This document shows, in pieces, positions 49,041-59,143 of a stretch of DNA of 64,000 nucleotides; position 1 is the first letter of the stretch, and each line of letters opens with the position of its first letter. Location: assembly GCF_024346995.1 (NCBI RefSeq), contig NZ_AP024887.1, forward strand, positions 434,001-498,000, given 5' to 3'. This DNA comes from Vibrio palustris. Its GTDB lineage: Bacteria > Pseudomonadota > Gammaproteobacteria > Enterobacterales > Vibrionaceae. Position numbers and translations under genes: made by a program. The notes under the pieces are model-generated. The model ran no database searches, was not told where the DNA came from, and saw nothing but the letters and a program-made list of their open reading frames with translations.

Positions 49041-49784
49041 ATGTGGGTTGGCGTAATAAGCCTCTTTCCTGAAATGTTTCAAAGCATTACGGATTTTGGA
49101 GTAACAGGTCAAGCGGTAAAAAGTGGGGTGATGTCTGTGCAAACTTGGAATCCTCGTGATTTCACGCACGATAAACGTCGCACTGTCGACGATAAACCCT
49201 ACGGTGGTGGTCCTGGTATGCTAATGATGGTTCAGCCTTTGCGCGATGCCATTCAAGCTGCGAAACAGGCCGCACCGAAAAAGGCGAAAGTGATCTATCT
49301 TTCTCCGCAAGGTCGTAAACTCGATCAAGCGGGAGTAGAAGAACTGGCTACCAATGAGAACTTGATTCTGATTTGTGGTCGCTACGAAGGAATAGATGAA
49401 CGTGTCATAGCATCTGAAGTCGACGAAGAATGGTCGATTGGGGATTTTGTGATGACGGGAGGGGAAATCCCAGCCATGACGTTAATTGATTCTGTCTCGC
49501 GGTTTGTTCCGGGAGTTTTAGGCGATTTTGCGTCAGCAGAAGAGGATTCTTTTGCAAATGGTTTATTGGATTGCCCACACTATACGCGTCCTGATGTATT
49601 GGATGGAAAAGAGGTACCGAGTGTACTGAAATCTGGTAATCATGAGGATGTGCGCCGCTGGCGACTCAAACAGTCGCTAGGCCGAACTTGGCAGAGAAGA
49701 CCAGAGCTCCTGGAAAACCTAGCTCTGACTGACGAACAGGAAAAATTACTGGCTGAATTCATTAAAGAATTTCAGACCTCGTAA
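49041..49784 (+). CDS. trmD: tRNA (guanine-N1)-methyltransferase TrmD
   Basis: TrmD methylates G37 next to the anticodon and prevents frameshifts. The 247 residues show the trefoil-knot motifs [23 protein letters not shown] and [11 protein letters not shown], which bind S-adenosylmethionine. It lies between rimM and rplS in the operon. Confidence 0.98.
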   Translation: MWVGVISLFPEMFQSITDFGVTGQAVKSGVMSVQTWNPRDFTHDKRRTVDDKPYGGGPGMLMMVQPLRDAIQAAKQAAPKKAKVIYLSPQGRKLDQAGVEELATNENLILICGRYEGIDERVIASEVDEEWSIGDFVMTGGEIPAMTLIDSVSRFVPGVLGDFASAEEDSFANGLLDCPHYTRPDVLDGKEVPSVLKSGNHEDVRRWRLKQSLGRTWQRRPELLENLALTDEQEKLLAEFIKEFQTS

Positions 49785-49825
49785 ACCTATTAAATTTAGT
49801 ATCAGTTTATTCTAGGAATTAAATA

Positions 49826-50179
49826 ATGAGTAACATCATCAAAGCTCTAGAAGATGAGCAAATGAAACAAGACCTACCTAACTTCGCACCAGGTGACACT
49901 GTTGTGGTTCAAGTTCAGGTAAAAGAAGGTGACCGTGAACGTCTACAGGCGTTTGAAGGTGTTGTGATTCGTAAACGCAACCGTGGTCTACACTCAGCAT
50001 TCACTGTACGTAAAATCTCGAACGGTGAAGGTGTAGAGCGTACTTTCCAAACTCACTCACCAGTTGTTAATAGCATTGCAGTGAAACGCCGTGGTGCAGT
50101 ACGTCGTGCCAAATTGTACTACCTACGCGAACGCTCTGGTAAGGCTGCTCGTATTAAAGAGAAGCTTACTAAAAAATAA
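49826..50179 (+). CDS. rplS: 50S ribosomal protein L19
   Basis: This 117-residue large-subunit protein sits at the subunit interface. The sequence from [18 protein letters not shown] to [18 protein letters not shown] is a strong family match. It is the last gene of the operon, before a perfect terminator. Confidence 0.99.
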   Translation: MSNIIKALEDEQMKQDLPNFAPGDTVVVQVQVKEGDRERLQAFEGVVIRKRNRGLHSAFTVRKISNGEGVERTFQTHSPVVNSIAVKRRGAVRRAKLYYLRERSGKAARIKEKLTKK

Positions 50180-50204
50180 TGCTAGAACTCGCGTTCTCAT
50201 GAAA

Positions 50205-50232
50205 CGGAGCCCAATGGGCTCCGTTTTTTTTA
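50205..50232 (+). terminator. terminator of the rpsP-rplS operon
   Basis: AACGGAGCCC and GGGCTCCGTT form a 10 bp stem with loop AAT, followed by a T run. Confidence 0.92.
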
Positions 50233-50343
50233 TCCGGATCAGAGTGGCAACGAGACTCGTAAGTGATTGAAGGATAAAAAAATGCCACCAATGATAATGG
50301 TGGCACGAGTTTATATAGAGGTTATACGCGATAGCAATGACGA

Positions 50344-51405
50344 CTAATCATAATTATCTTCCGCGATTGTGACGGAGAGCGTCATTTCTTTGCCGTTACG
50401 TAATAGCGTGACTTTTACGACTGTCCCGGGGCGTAAATTGGTCACCGTATCCATCACTTCTTGTCTACCCGTCACTTTGTGACCATCGATTTCAGTAATG
50501 ATGTCATTCTTCTTCAATCCCGCTTTTTGTGCCGGACCATTAGGGTCGACGCCAACAACTAAAATACCGCCTACATGCTGGCCATTCATAATGTGACCCG
50601 TTAATGAATTCATATCTTCGCCATCGACTCCTATATAGCCGCGGATTACGCGGCCGTCGGCAATGATTTTTTGCATGATGGTGTTGGCCAGTGAAAATGG
50701 AATAGCAAAAGAGATACCATAAGTTTCAATATCGGTTGCTTGCTGGAAAGAGGCCGTATTTATACCGACTAATTCCCCACGTGAATTAACAAGAGCACCA
50801 CCGGAATTACCGGCATTTATGGCTGCATCGGTTTGAATAAAGGCTTGGCGTCGTCCTGCGCTGATTGACGAACGTCCTGTTGCCGAAATAATTCCGAATG
50901 TCGTTGTTTGCCCTAAGTTATAGGGATTACCAATCGCCATCACTACATCGCCCACTTTTGGATGGTAATGAGGGTTTAAAGGGATGACGGGGAGGTGGTC
51001 CCCTTCTATACGCAAAACCGCAAGGTCAGTACGTTTATCTTTCCCCACCAATTGCGCGGCCGCTACACGGCCATCCTGTAGCGCGACAATAATTTGATCG
51101 GCTTTCGCGATGACGTGGTAATTGGTAATGATATAACCTTTTTTGCTTACAATAACGCCAGAACCTAGACCTTGTGTTGAAAGCTTTTTGCGATTACTTC
51201 TATCATATTGGCGACTGTAAATATTAACGACGGCTGGAGCTGCACGGCGCACCGCCGGATTAAAAGACAGTTCAGTTGAGGAAATGTTAGCCACGCTGGG
51301 GCTTGCTGACGGTATAAAGTGCTCTCTTAGTGAGGGGACAGCCGCAATGATAATCGCTGCAGAAGCGAGCCCAATAACCACTGAACGAATCCAGAATTTC
51401 AGCAT
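50344..51405 (-). CDS. degS: Outer membrane-stress sensor serine endopeptidase DegS
   Basis: DegS senses unfolded porins and cuts the anti-sigma factor RseA, freeing sigma E. The 353 residues have one N-terminal membrane anchor (FWIRSVVIGLASAAIIIAAVP), a trypsin-like domain with triad motifs TNYHVI, RTDLAVL and NAGNSGGALV, and a single PDZ domain at the C-terminus. A single PDZ and a membrane anchor separate it from DegQ/DegP. It follows degQ on the same strand with a 190 bp gap and a terminator between, so it probably has its own promoter. Confidence 0.97.
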   Translation of the reverse strand: MLKFWIRSVVIGLASAAIIIAAVPSLREHFIPSASPSVANISSTELSFNPAVRRAAPAVVNIYSRQYDRSNRKKLSTQGLGSGVIVSKKGYIITNYHVIAKADQIIVALQDGRVAAAQLVGKDKRTDLAVLRIEGDHLPVIPLNPHYHPKVGDVVMAIGNPYNLGQTTTFGIISATGRSSISAGRRQAFIQTDAAINAGNSGGALVNSRGELVGINTASFQQATDIETYGISFAIPFSLANTIMQKIIADGRVIRGYIGVDGEDMNSLTGHIMNGQHVGGILVVGVDPNGPAQKAGLKKNDIITEIDGHKVTGRQEVMDTVTNLRPGTVVKVTLLRNGKEMTLSVTIAEDNYD

Positions 51406-51551
51406 AAAATCCTCAAAGTGAATAACAATAGTAAAGTAAACAGAATTGACATTGTATGCTGAATGAGGCCAATCCTGCTACATTGTTTTCGTTTGATTAC
51501 ACTTTTTCATGAGATGGATGAATGGTTGGAAAGTATTATGCGAGTAAATAA

Positions 51552-51574
51552 AAGAGCAGGCGAGGCCTGCTCTT
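51552..51574 (-). terminator. terminator after degQ
   Basis: AAGAGCAGGC and GCCTGCTCTT form a 10 bp stem with a 3-base loop and a T-rich tail on the minus strand. Confidence 0.82.
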
Positions 51575-51595
51575 AACGTTGAGCATTGTGGGCGT

Positions 51596-52966
51596 TTATT
51601 GGACGACGAGGTAAAGTGTCTGTGCACCTCGTTTTATATTTAGTGCTAATACGTTGGATTTTTTCTCAAGAACATGACGTAAGTCGGCAATATTTTTGAT
51701 GCGCTGGCGGTTGACGCCAATAATGATATCGCCTTTTTTCAACTGGTATTGAGCGGCAGGGGAGTGTGGTTTTACAGCGGAAACCTTCACGCCTTGCATC
51801 GCATCATCAGATGAGGTGTTGACAAACGAAGCACCAGATAATCCTTTATGCAAATCGGCGGCTTTTGTTTTGCTTTCAACTTGTTTACCGAGCGTGACAT
51901 CGAGAGTCTTATGCTTGCCATCACGAATGATGCCCATCGTTATCTTACGGCCGACTCCTAGAGTCGCGACTTTAGCACGTAGTTCGGAGAAAGAATGGAT
52001 GGTTTTACCATTGATCGACATAATCACATCGCCAGCTTTCAAACCCGCTTTGGCGGCTGCCGTTTTCGGCATCACTTCACTCACAAACGCGCCTTGACTT
52101 GAGTCGAGATTCAGAGCTTCTGCGAGATCAGAGTTAACTTCTCCCCCTTTCACGCCAAGCATGCCACGTTTTACTTCACCGTATTTCAATATTTGGTCGG
52201 TAAGGTTTTTCATCATATTGGATGGGATTGAAAAACCAATACCAATATTACCGCCATTGGGGCCTAATATCGCGGTATTAATACCGATAAGTTCACCTTT
52301 CAAGTTCACCAGTGCTCCACCTGAATTACCACTATTTATTGCCGCATCGGTTTGGATGAAGTTTTCAAAGTTTTCAAGATTGAGGCCGCTGCGACCGAGT
52401 GCAGAGATAATCCCTGATGTGACGGTTTGACCAAGGCCAAACGGGTTACCAATCGCGACAGAAAAATCGCCGACTTGTAAGTTATCTGAATCCGCTATTT
52501 TGATTTGTGTTAGGTTTTTTGCGTCTTTGAGTTTAAGCAATGCAATATCAGACATTTTATCACTGCCAACGAGTGTGGCATCGAACTCGCGGCCGTCTTT
52601 CAATTGTACTTTGATGGAGTCCGCCCCTTTAATGACATGGTAGTTAGTCACTACATAGCCCTTATCGGCATTGATGATGACACCTGATCCAAGGCCTTTA
52701 AATGGTCGTTTTTCTAATTGTTCTGTCGGAAAATCTGGACCAAAGAAAAAACGGAATTGCTCAGGGATATGTTGACGAGAAACTTGAGTACCTTCCACCG
52801 CAATGCTCACCACTGCGGGGGTGACTTTCTTGAGCATAGGGGCGAGACTTGGCATTTCGGCGCCATTTACAGCGACTGGCAATGCCGCTGACGCCGATAC
52901 TGGGGTTATAATCGAGGTTAAACTAAGGGAAAGGACGGTTAACGCAAGTAAAGGTTTTTTCATCAT
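51596..52966 (-). CDS. degQ: Periplasmic serine endoprotease DegQ (Do family)
   Basis: This is a periplasmic quality-control protease and chaperone. The 456 residues have a signal peptide (MMKKPLLALTVLSLSLTSII, cut near SASA), the protease domain with TNYHVI, MSDIALL and NSGNSGGALV, and two PDZ domains. The LA loop between the first strands is short (HIPEQFRFFFG), as in DegQ rather than DegP. GAGGAG four bases before the ATG at 52966 fixes the start. Confidence 0.95.
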   Translation of the reverse strand: MMKKPLLALTVLSLSLTSIITPVSASAALPVAVNGAEMPSLAPMLKKVTPAVVSIAVEGTQVSRQHIPEQFRFFFGPDFPTEQLEKRPFKGLGSGVIINADKGYVVTNYHVIKGADSIKVQLKDGREFDATLVGSDKMSDIALLKLKDAKNLTQIKIADSDNLQVGDFSVAIGNPFGLGQTVTSGIISALGRSGLNLENFENFIQTDAAINSGNSGGALVNLKGELIGINTAILGPNGGNIGIGFSIPSNMMKNLTDQILKYGEVKRGMLGVKGGEVNSDLAEALNLDSSQGAFVSEVMPKTAAAKAGLKAGDVIMSINGKTIHSFSELRAKVATLGVGRKITMGIIRDGKHKTLDVTLGKQVESKTKAADLHKGLSGASFVNTSSDDAMQGVKVSAVKPHSPAAQYQLKKGDIIIGVNRQRIKNIADLRHVLEKKSNVLALNIKRGAQTLYLVVQ

Positions 52967-53087
52967 AAAACTCCTCAAAGTTACACGGATATAGAATTGA
53001 ATATGGGTGGTAAACCACCCATATTCAATATAATCAATGCGAGTTATGACTCAAAAACTTGAATAAAGTTCATTGGTTATTTAACAA

Positions 53088-53537
53088 TTAACTTGCTTGA
53101 TTCTTGATAACCTCTGACGAATCTAAAAATTGCTTCTCTTCACCTTTTAAAAGCCCAGTCGCTCCGGATGCATAATCTTTTGGCGGTAAGCTATCGTCTT
53201 CACTCGTGTTTTTATCGGTGTTATCTGGTTTTTCTTGGCTGACGAGTTTGTCAAACGGGTTATCTTGCTCTGGTAGATGAGCGAGTAACTCTGCAGAAGT
53301 TTTCGCCATATGTTGATAAATTTTTGTGTAATCTTTTCCTAGTGTATCAAGAAGATCTGCTGATTGACTTAGGTGATCGGCAAACTCTTGACGTTGTTGT
53401 TCAAGTTCGTAGTTAGCGTGTTGCAACTCATTATGTAAGGACTTTTGAGATTTATATTGCGGCGTCGTGAGACGAGTAATGATAATTCCCACCACAATAC
53501 CTATCAACAATCCTACAATCGCATATATCCAAGGCAT
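53088..53537 (-). CDS. zapG: Z-ring associated protein ZapG (YhcB, DUF1043)
   Basis: This 149-residue protein has one N-terminal membrane helix (WIYAIVGLLIGIVVGIIITRL), a coiled coil (HNELQHANYELEQQRQEFADHL) and a disordered acidic end. It is the DUF1043 family; E. coli YhcB is linked to cell division and envelope growth. It is divergent from zapE, a pair also found together in E. coli. Confidence 0.94.
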   Translation of the reverse strand: MPWIYAIVGLLIGIVVGIIITRLTTPQYKSQKSLHNELQHANYELEQQRQEFADHLSQSADLLDTLGKDYTKIYQHMAKTSAELLAHLPEQDNPFDKLVSQEKPDNTDKNTSEDDSLPPKDYASGATGLLKGEEKQFLDSSEVIKNQAS

Positions 53538-53678
53538 AACAGCTCCTTATTGTTGTTATTTAACATGTTTTTACCATTTGGTTACACATGCCCTCAGCCC
53601 ATGTTACTATGATTTCATAGGTTGGATAAAGAAAAAGCATGTGCGCGATACGTCAGTTTTCCTTTTTAAAAATAGTAG

Positions 53679-54788
53679 ATGGCTATGACACCAAAGCAAC
53701 GTTATGAACAAGATTTAATTAAGCTTGAATTTCAAAGAGATGAAGCGCAGTCCATCGCCATAGAGGCTCTGGATGCGCTTTATCATCAATGCATCGAATT
53801 TTCTCAAGCTCCCGCAGTTGAGCCAACATGGTGGCAAAAAATAACCAAACGAGTACCAGAACCGGTGGCACCGCCTAAGGGACTATACTTTTGGGGCGGA
53901 GTCGGACGTGGAAAAACGTACTTAATGGATCTTTTCTACGAATCGTTACCACTTGATAGAAAAATGCGTAGTCACTTTCATCGTTTTATGTTGCGTGTTC
54001 ATCAAGAACTGGCACAACTTGGTGAAATTAGTGACCCTTTGAATAAAGTAGCGGATATTTTGGCAAAAGAAACTCAGATTATCTGTTTTGATGAGTTCTT
54101 TGTCTCTGATATCACGGATGCCATGATTTTGGGGACTTTATTTCAAGAGTTATTTCAGCGTGGTGTTATTTTAGTCGCGACTTCGAATATTCCTCCCCAT
54201 GATCTCTACCGTAATGGTTTACAGCGCGCACGGTTTCTACCTGCCATTGCTTTGATTGAAGCAAACTGTCGTATTCTCAATGTTGATAGTGGGGTGGATT
54301 ACCGTTTGCGCACCTTAGAACAAGCCGAAATTTATCACTACCCGTTGGATAAGTACTCGAGTGATTATTTGCTTAATTACTATCGACAACTCTCAGGTGT
54401 GAATGAAGTTCAGCCACTGTCGATACGGGTTAATCATCGTGATATCGCCGTAAGTGGGGCTCATGACGGCATGTTATATGCGACATTTGAGCAATTATGC
54501 GAAACGGCACGCAGTCAGAATGATTATATTGAGATCTCGCGTTTGTACCACACGGTATTTCTACAAGGTGTGCCTCAAATGGAGAGAAGTATGGATGACT
54601 CAGCACGACGTTTTATTGCTCTAGTCGATGAGTTTTATGAACGCCACGTCACACTTATTATCTCAGCAGAGGTGTCGCTTGAAGCGTTATACACTCATGG
54701 TCAACTAGAGTTTGAATTTCAACGCTGTCAATCCAGATTGATAGAAATGCAAAGCAAAGAGTATTTAGCTCGGGAACATCTGATTTAA
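53679..54788 (+). CDS. zapE: Cell division protein ZapE (AFG1-type ATPase)
   Basis: ZapE is an ATPase that destabilises FtsZ polymers under low oxygen or high temperature. The 369 residues have Walker A YFWGGVGRGKTYLMDLFYE, Walker B ICFDEFFVSDITDAM and the AFG1-type motifs ATSNIPP and RRFIALVDEFYERHV. The ATG 53679 and the ATG two codons later are both possible. Confidence 0.96.
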   Translation: MAMTPKQRYEQDLIKLEFQRDEAQSIAIEALDALYHQCIEFSQAPAVEPTWWQKITKRVPEPVAPPKGLYFWGGVGRGKTYLMDLFYESLPLDRKMRSHFHRFMLRVHQELAQLGEISDPLNKVADILAKETQIICFDEFFVSDITDAMILGTLFQELFQRGVILVATSNIPPHDLYRNGLQRARFLPAIALIEANCRILNVDSGVDYRLRTLEQAEIYHYPLDKYSSDYLLNYYRQLSGVNEVQPLSIRVNHRDIAVSGAHDGMLYATFEQLCETARSQNDYIEISRLYHTVFLQGVPQMERSMDDSARRFIALVDEFYERHVTLIISAEVSLEALYTHGQLEFEFQRCQSRLIEMQSKEYLAREHLI

Positions 54789-54913
54789 CGTCGACTTAGT
54801 GATCACTTTCAGGCATGATACCGGGCTGGGCAACGCGAGCCTTAGTAATAAACTTTTTTTAAAATTTTCTTAATTTTTTTATGAAATGAGGTGATTTTTT
54901 CTTCAGTCTTCTC

Positions 54914-55056
54914 TATAATCTCGCGACCCACCGTTACTGCAGGTCTTGAAGACCGAGAGTGCATCCACTCGAAGGGGTGATGACTGGGCTCTTAGACAGT
55001 GGGAGTATATGTATGCTCCTTAATGTGTAAATTTAAATAAACGGGTTATTATTAGC
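54914..55056 (+). promoter_or_regulatory. promoter -10 and structured leader of rplM-rpsI
   Basis: TATAAT is at 54914-54919 after a long A/T tract (54850-54890) that looks like an UP element. The leader of about 130 bases holds the inverted repeats GGTCTT/AAGACC, CCACTC/GGGGTG and GGAGTATA/TATGCTCC (55002-55019). Gamma-proteobacterial rplM leaders are known to be targets of L13 autocontrol; folding here is my reading. Confidence 0.55.
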
Positions 55057-55485
55057 ATGAAAACTTTCGTTGCTAAACCAGAAACTGTAAAACGTGACTG
55101 GTATGTTGTAGACGCTGAAGGTAAAACTCTTGGCCGTCTAGCAAGTGAAATTGCATTACGCCTACGTGGCAAACATAAAGCTGAATACACTCCTCACGTT
55201 GACACTGGCGATTACATCGTCGTTGTAAATGCTGAGAAAGTTGCTGTTACTGGTAACAAAGCTAAAGACAAAGTGTACTACCGTCACTCTGAATTCCCAG
55301 GCGGCCTAAAATCAATCACGTTTGAAAAACTGATCGATCGTAAGCCAGAAATGGTAATTGAATCAGCGGTTAAAGGCATGCTTCCGCGTGGTCCTCTAGG
55401 CCGTGCTATGTACCGTAAGCTTAAAGTTTACGCTGGCGCTGAGCATAACCACATTGCTCAACAACCAAAAGTACTAGACATTTAA
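55057..55485 (+). CDS. rplM: 50S ribosomal protein L13
   Basis: This 142-residue early-assembly large-subunit protein has the start [20 protein letters not shown] and the end [13 protein letters not shown]. It is the first gene of the rplM-rpsI operon, with rpsI 15 bases behind, and has a structured leader. Confidence 0.99.
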   Translation: MKTFVAKPETVKRDWYVVDAEGKTLGRLASEIALRLRGKHKAEYTPHVDTGDYIVVVNAEKVAVTGNKAKDKVYYRHSEFPGGLKSITFEKLIDRKPEMVIESAVKGMLPRGPLGRAMYRKLKVYAGAEHNHIAQQPKVLDI

Positions 55486-55500
55486 TCGGGGACTTGGAAA

Positions 55501-55893
55501 ATGGCAGAGAATCAATATTACGGCACTGGCCGTCGCAAAAGCTCAGCTGCACGCGTTTTTATCAAACCAGGCAGTGGCAACATCGTAATCAACAAGCGTA
55601 GTCTTGATGAATACTTTGGTCGTCCAACAGCTCGTATGGTTGTTAAACAACCTCTTGAGCTAGTTGAAATGACTGACAAACTAGACCTATACATCACTGT
55701 TTCAGGCGGTGGTATTTCTGGTCAAGCTGGCGCAATCCGTCACGGTATCACTCGCGCTCTTATGGAGTACGATGAGTCTCTACGCCCAGCACTACGTGCT
55801 GAAGGCTATGTGACTCGTGATGCACGTCAGGTTGAGCGTAAGAAAGTTGGTCTACGTAAAGCACGTCGTTCACCACAGTTCTCAAAACGTTAA
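55501..55893 (+). CDS. rpsI: 30S ribosomal protein S9
   Basis: This 130-residue small-subunit protein contacts P-site tRNA through its C-terminal SKR tail, visible as RRSPQFSKR. The N-terminus is [19 protein letters not shown]. It follows rplM and ends before a terminator. Confidence 0.99.
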   Translation: MAENQYYGTGRRKSSAARVFIKPGSGNIVINKRSLDEYFGRPTARMVVKQPLELVEMTDKLDLYITVSGGGISGQAGAIRHGITRALMEYDESLRPALRAEGYVTRDARQVERKKVGLRKARRSPQFSKR

Positions 55894-55939
55894 TATCGTT
55901 TTGTTCGAATCGACATCCAGTTTTCTGGATTGTGGTATC

Positions 55940-55968
55940 AAAGCCCGGTTTATACCGGGCTTTTTGTT
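55940..55968 (+). terminator. terminator after rpsI
   Basis: AAAGCCCGGT and ACCGGGCTTT form a 10 bp stem with loop TTAT and a T run. Confidence 0.93.
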
Positions 55969-56334
55969 TTTTATCTTTTCAAATTCCCCCTATTTCTCAT
56001 CATCTTTTTATCCTGTGTCTGTCACGCTATTCGAGTGATACAGGTGATTTCTTATCTTATACTGAGCGTCCTATTTTATTGTTATCACTGCTCGTGAGGG
56101 GCTTTGCAAGCGATAAGTAAACATCGAGCTGTTGGAAGTCTGAATGACTTACTGAACTGGGTTTGATTTTCTTGGTAACGCGTCTTTGTGTAGTAATTAT
56201 GAGAGAGTGACAGAAAGAGTAATGGCGTGATGTGCACTAAATGTGCTATTATACCGTGCTAATTTCCTTTTTTTATAAATCAGTGGATAAAATATGCCAT
56301 TGATTTTCTCTGTTTAAGTGTGCTGGAGGGCTCC
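55969..56334. other. intergenic region before sspA
   Basis: 366 bp without a credible gene. The last 100 bases are AT-rich, contain TATTAT-like boxes near 56245 and should carry the sspA promoter. Confidence 0.55.
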
Positions 56335-56970
56335 ATGGCTGTTGCTGCCAATAAACGTTCTGTGATGACTTTGTTTTCAAGTGCCACTGATATGTATAGC
56401 CATCAGGTTCGCATTGTTTTGGCTGAAAAAGGCGTGAGTTTTGAAGTGGAGTTGGTTGACGAAACTAACCTACCAGCAGAACTTATTGAATTGAACCCTT
56501 ATAAATCAGTTCCTACTCTCGTCGACCGTGAACTGGCGTTATACGATTCAAACATCATCATGGAATACCTTGATGAGCGTTTCCCACATCCACCATTGAT
56601 GCCAGTTTATCCTGTTGCTCGTGGTAACAGCCGTTTGATGATTTATCGTATCGAACGTAACTGGTACACTTTGGTTGATAAGGTTGTAAATGGTTCTGCT
56701 GAAGAGTCAGAGAAAGCCCGTGATCGTTTACGTAATGATTTGCTAACACTTGCGCCAGTATTCGCTGAATATGAATACTTTATGAGCGAAGAGTTTAGCC
56801 TAATTGATTGTTACTTAGCACCGCTACTATGGCGTTTACCTGTATTGGGTATTGATCTAGTAGGTCCTGGTTCTAAAGAATTAAAAGTGTACATGAACCG
56901 TGTCTTCGAACGTGATTCGTTCTTGGCTTCACTTACTGAAGCTGAACGTGAGATGCGCCTAGCTCGTTAA
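56335..56970 (+). CDS. sspA: Stringent starvation protein A
   Basis: SspA is a GST-fold protein that binds RNA polymerase and supports stress survival and virulence control. The 211 residues start MAVAANKRSVMTLFS behind GGAGGG, contain MEYLDERFPHPPLMPVYPVARG (a near-invariant surface) and end LASLTEAEREMRLAR. An in-frame start five codons upstream is not needed. It is cotranscribed with sspB. Confidence 0.98.
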   Translation: MAVAANKRSVMTLFSSATDMYSHQVRIVLAEKGVSFEVELVDETNLPAELIELNPYKSVPTLVDRELALYDSNIIMEYLDERFPHPPLMPVYPVARGNSRLMIYRIERNWYTLVDKVVNGSAEESEKARDRLRNDLLTLAPVFAEYEYFMSEEFSLIDCYLAPLLWRLPVLGIDLVGPGSKELKVYMNRVFERDSFLASLTEAEREMRLAR

Positions 56971-56979
56971 TGGTTGTTT

Positions 56980-57513
56980 ATGGATATTGAAACAATGACA
57001 CCGCGCCGTCCATTCATGTTGAGAGCCTTCTATGAATGGTTGTTGGATAATGATTTAACACCTCACCTTGTGGTTGATGCCACAATGAATGGTGTGAATG
57101 TTCCATTAGAATTTGTGCAAGATGGACAGATTATTTTAAATGTCGCGCCTCGCGCAGTTGGCAATCTTCAATTAGGTGATGATGCTGTAACTTTCAGCGC
57201 TCGCTTTGGTGGTCGTCCACATTCAGTGATGGTTCCTCTTTATGCCGTGCAAGCGATATATGCACGTGAAAATGGCGCAGGAACCATGTTTGATCCTGAA
57301 CCAGCATACGAAGATCATATCGATGAGTGGCAACCCCCTATGGAAAACGAAGACAGCGCGGAAGACACTATGACGTTAGTGTCTGATACCGATGATATCG
57401 TTGAAGTGGAACCAGAAGCTACTGCTGACACTGCCAAGGCAGATGACAACGATGACAATGACGACGAACCGCCTCGTCCACGAGGTAAACCAAGTTTACG
57501 CGTTGTAAAATAA
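56980..57513 (+). CDS. sspB: ClpXP adaptor SspB
   Basis: SspB hands ssrA-tagged proteins to ClpXP. The 177 residues have the substrate-binding domain (RRPFMLRAFYEWLLDNDLTPHLVVD, LNVAPRAVGNLQLGDD, IYARENGAGTMF), a long acidic flexible linker and the C-terminal ClpX-binding tail GKPSLRVVK. Start ATG 56980 is chosen; a TTG two codons upstream is in frame. It begins nine bases after sspA. Confidence 0.97.
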   Translation: MDIETMTPRRPFMLRAFYEWLLDNDLTPHLVVDATMNGVNVPLEFVQDGQIILNVAPRAVGNLQLGDDAVTFSARFGGRPHSVMVPLYAVQAIYARENGAGTMFDPEPAYEDHIDEWQPPMENEDSAEDTMTLVSDTDDIVEVEPEATADTAKADDNDDNDDEPPRPRGKPSLRVVK

Positions 57514-57534
57514 TGTGTTTAAGGTTTTCATTGA

Positions 57535-57568
57535 TAAAAAAGCAGCGTTTATACGCTGCTTTTTTTTA
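57535..57568. terminator. bidirectional terminator between sspB and dolP
   Basis: AGCAGCGT and ACGCTGCT with loop TTAT form the stem core, flanked by six A and eight T residues. Confidence 0.92.
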
Positions 57569-57601
57569 TCGTTAATTAAGACGTTTGTAATACCGAATAG
57601 A

Positions 57602-58174
57602 TTAATCTGCGTAGTTAAAGGCGCGCACGACTTGTTTTACGCCAGAGATGTGCCTTGTGATATCAGTAGCAACTTTGGCCTGTTCATGCGTAATATAACC
57701 AAATAAGTAAACGACATTATCTTCTGTTGCAACGGTGATCTTAACGCCGTTAAGTTTTGAATCAGTTAGTAACGAGGATTTAACTTTAGTCGTAATCCAA
57801 GTGTCATCACTAACCTGAGCAAAACTCAGCGGATTTTTTATATCGACTTTGTTGTGTAGTTCACGCACACCCTGCAGTTTACGTATTTTCGTTAAGAACT
57901 GCTCAAGGACTGCTTTTTGCTTGGCTTGACCAATAATAACCACTTTGCCTTGATAAGATACCGCGGTAATACGTAGCTGATCTTTGTAGGGAGCTTTATG
58001 ACTTAAGCCTCCAATATCCAATTCTAAATGGTTGTCGTCCCAAATCTGTTGGGCAGAACGCGGATCCGTAACGATGTTCGCCGTTGTTGCCGCCCCAGCA
58101 ATAAGAAAGCCAGCACATCCTGTGGTAGAAAAAGCGAACACGCATACAAGGATCAAAGACAGGGTTTTTTTCAT
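57602..58174 (-). CDS. dolP: BON domain lipoprotein DolP (YraP)
   Basis: This outer-membrane lipoprotein supports membrane integrity at division sites. The 190 residues have the lipobox TTGC (Cys20) and two BON domains (about 45-110 and 120-185), the second with DDTWITTKVKSSLLTDSKLNG. Start ATG 58174 follows the diaA stop closely; a longer start at 58213 lies inside diaA. It is the last gene of lpoA-yraN-diaA-dolP, which is also the E. coli order. Confidence 0.95.
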   Translation of the reverse strand: MKKTLSLILVCVFAFSTTGCAGFLIAGAATTANIVTDPRSAQQIWDDNHLELDIGGLSHKAPYKDQLRITAVSYQGKVVIIGQAKQKAVLEQFLTKIRKLQGVRELHNKVDIKNPLSFAQVSDDTWITTKVKSSLLTDSKLNGVKITVATEDNVVYLFGYITHEQAKVATDITRHISGVKQVVRAFNYAD

Positions 58175-58178
58175 AATA

Positions 58179-58772
<594 letters not shown>

Positions 58773-59141
58773 TTATCCTTCCGTTATTGCGTTCTTTATC
58801 CATTCGATATGGTGTCCAGAATTATGGATAGCAACTATATCAAATCGGAAGTCAGTTGTATGAATATTCAGGTGCTGATGTTTCATCCATACATTAGCTG
58901 TACGAATGAGAAAGCGTTGTTTCGTGCGAGTAACCATTTCAGCAGCATGACCATGTTGCTGATTTTTTCGATATTTGACTTCAACGAAAACTAGGGTGCC
59001 ATTATCGTTCATTATGAGATCAAGTTCACCACCTCGTATTGAAAAATTCTTTTCAATTAAAATGAGCCCTTGGCGGCCGAGGTACTCGGCTGCCAATTGC
59101 TCATAGTGTTCACCGGTTTTACGTCGATTACTCGAAAACAT
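58773..59141 (-). CDS. yraN: YraN family protein (UPF0102, nuclease-like fold)
   Basis: This 122-residue protein has the PD-(D/E)xK-like core seen as GGELDLIMNDNGTLVFVEVKYR, which resembles Holliday junction resolvases. No enzyme activity is established for the family. It lies two bases after lpoA and three before diaA. Confidence 0.93.
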   Translation of the reverse strand: MFSSNRRKTGEHYEQLAAEYLGRQGLILIEKNFSIRGGELDLIMNDNGTLVFVEVKYRKNQQHGHAAEMVTRTKQRFLIRTANVWMKHQHLNIHTTDFRFDIVAIHNSGHHIEWIKNAITEG

Positions 59142-59143
59142 AC

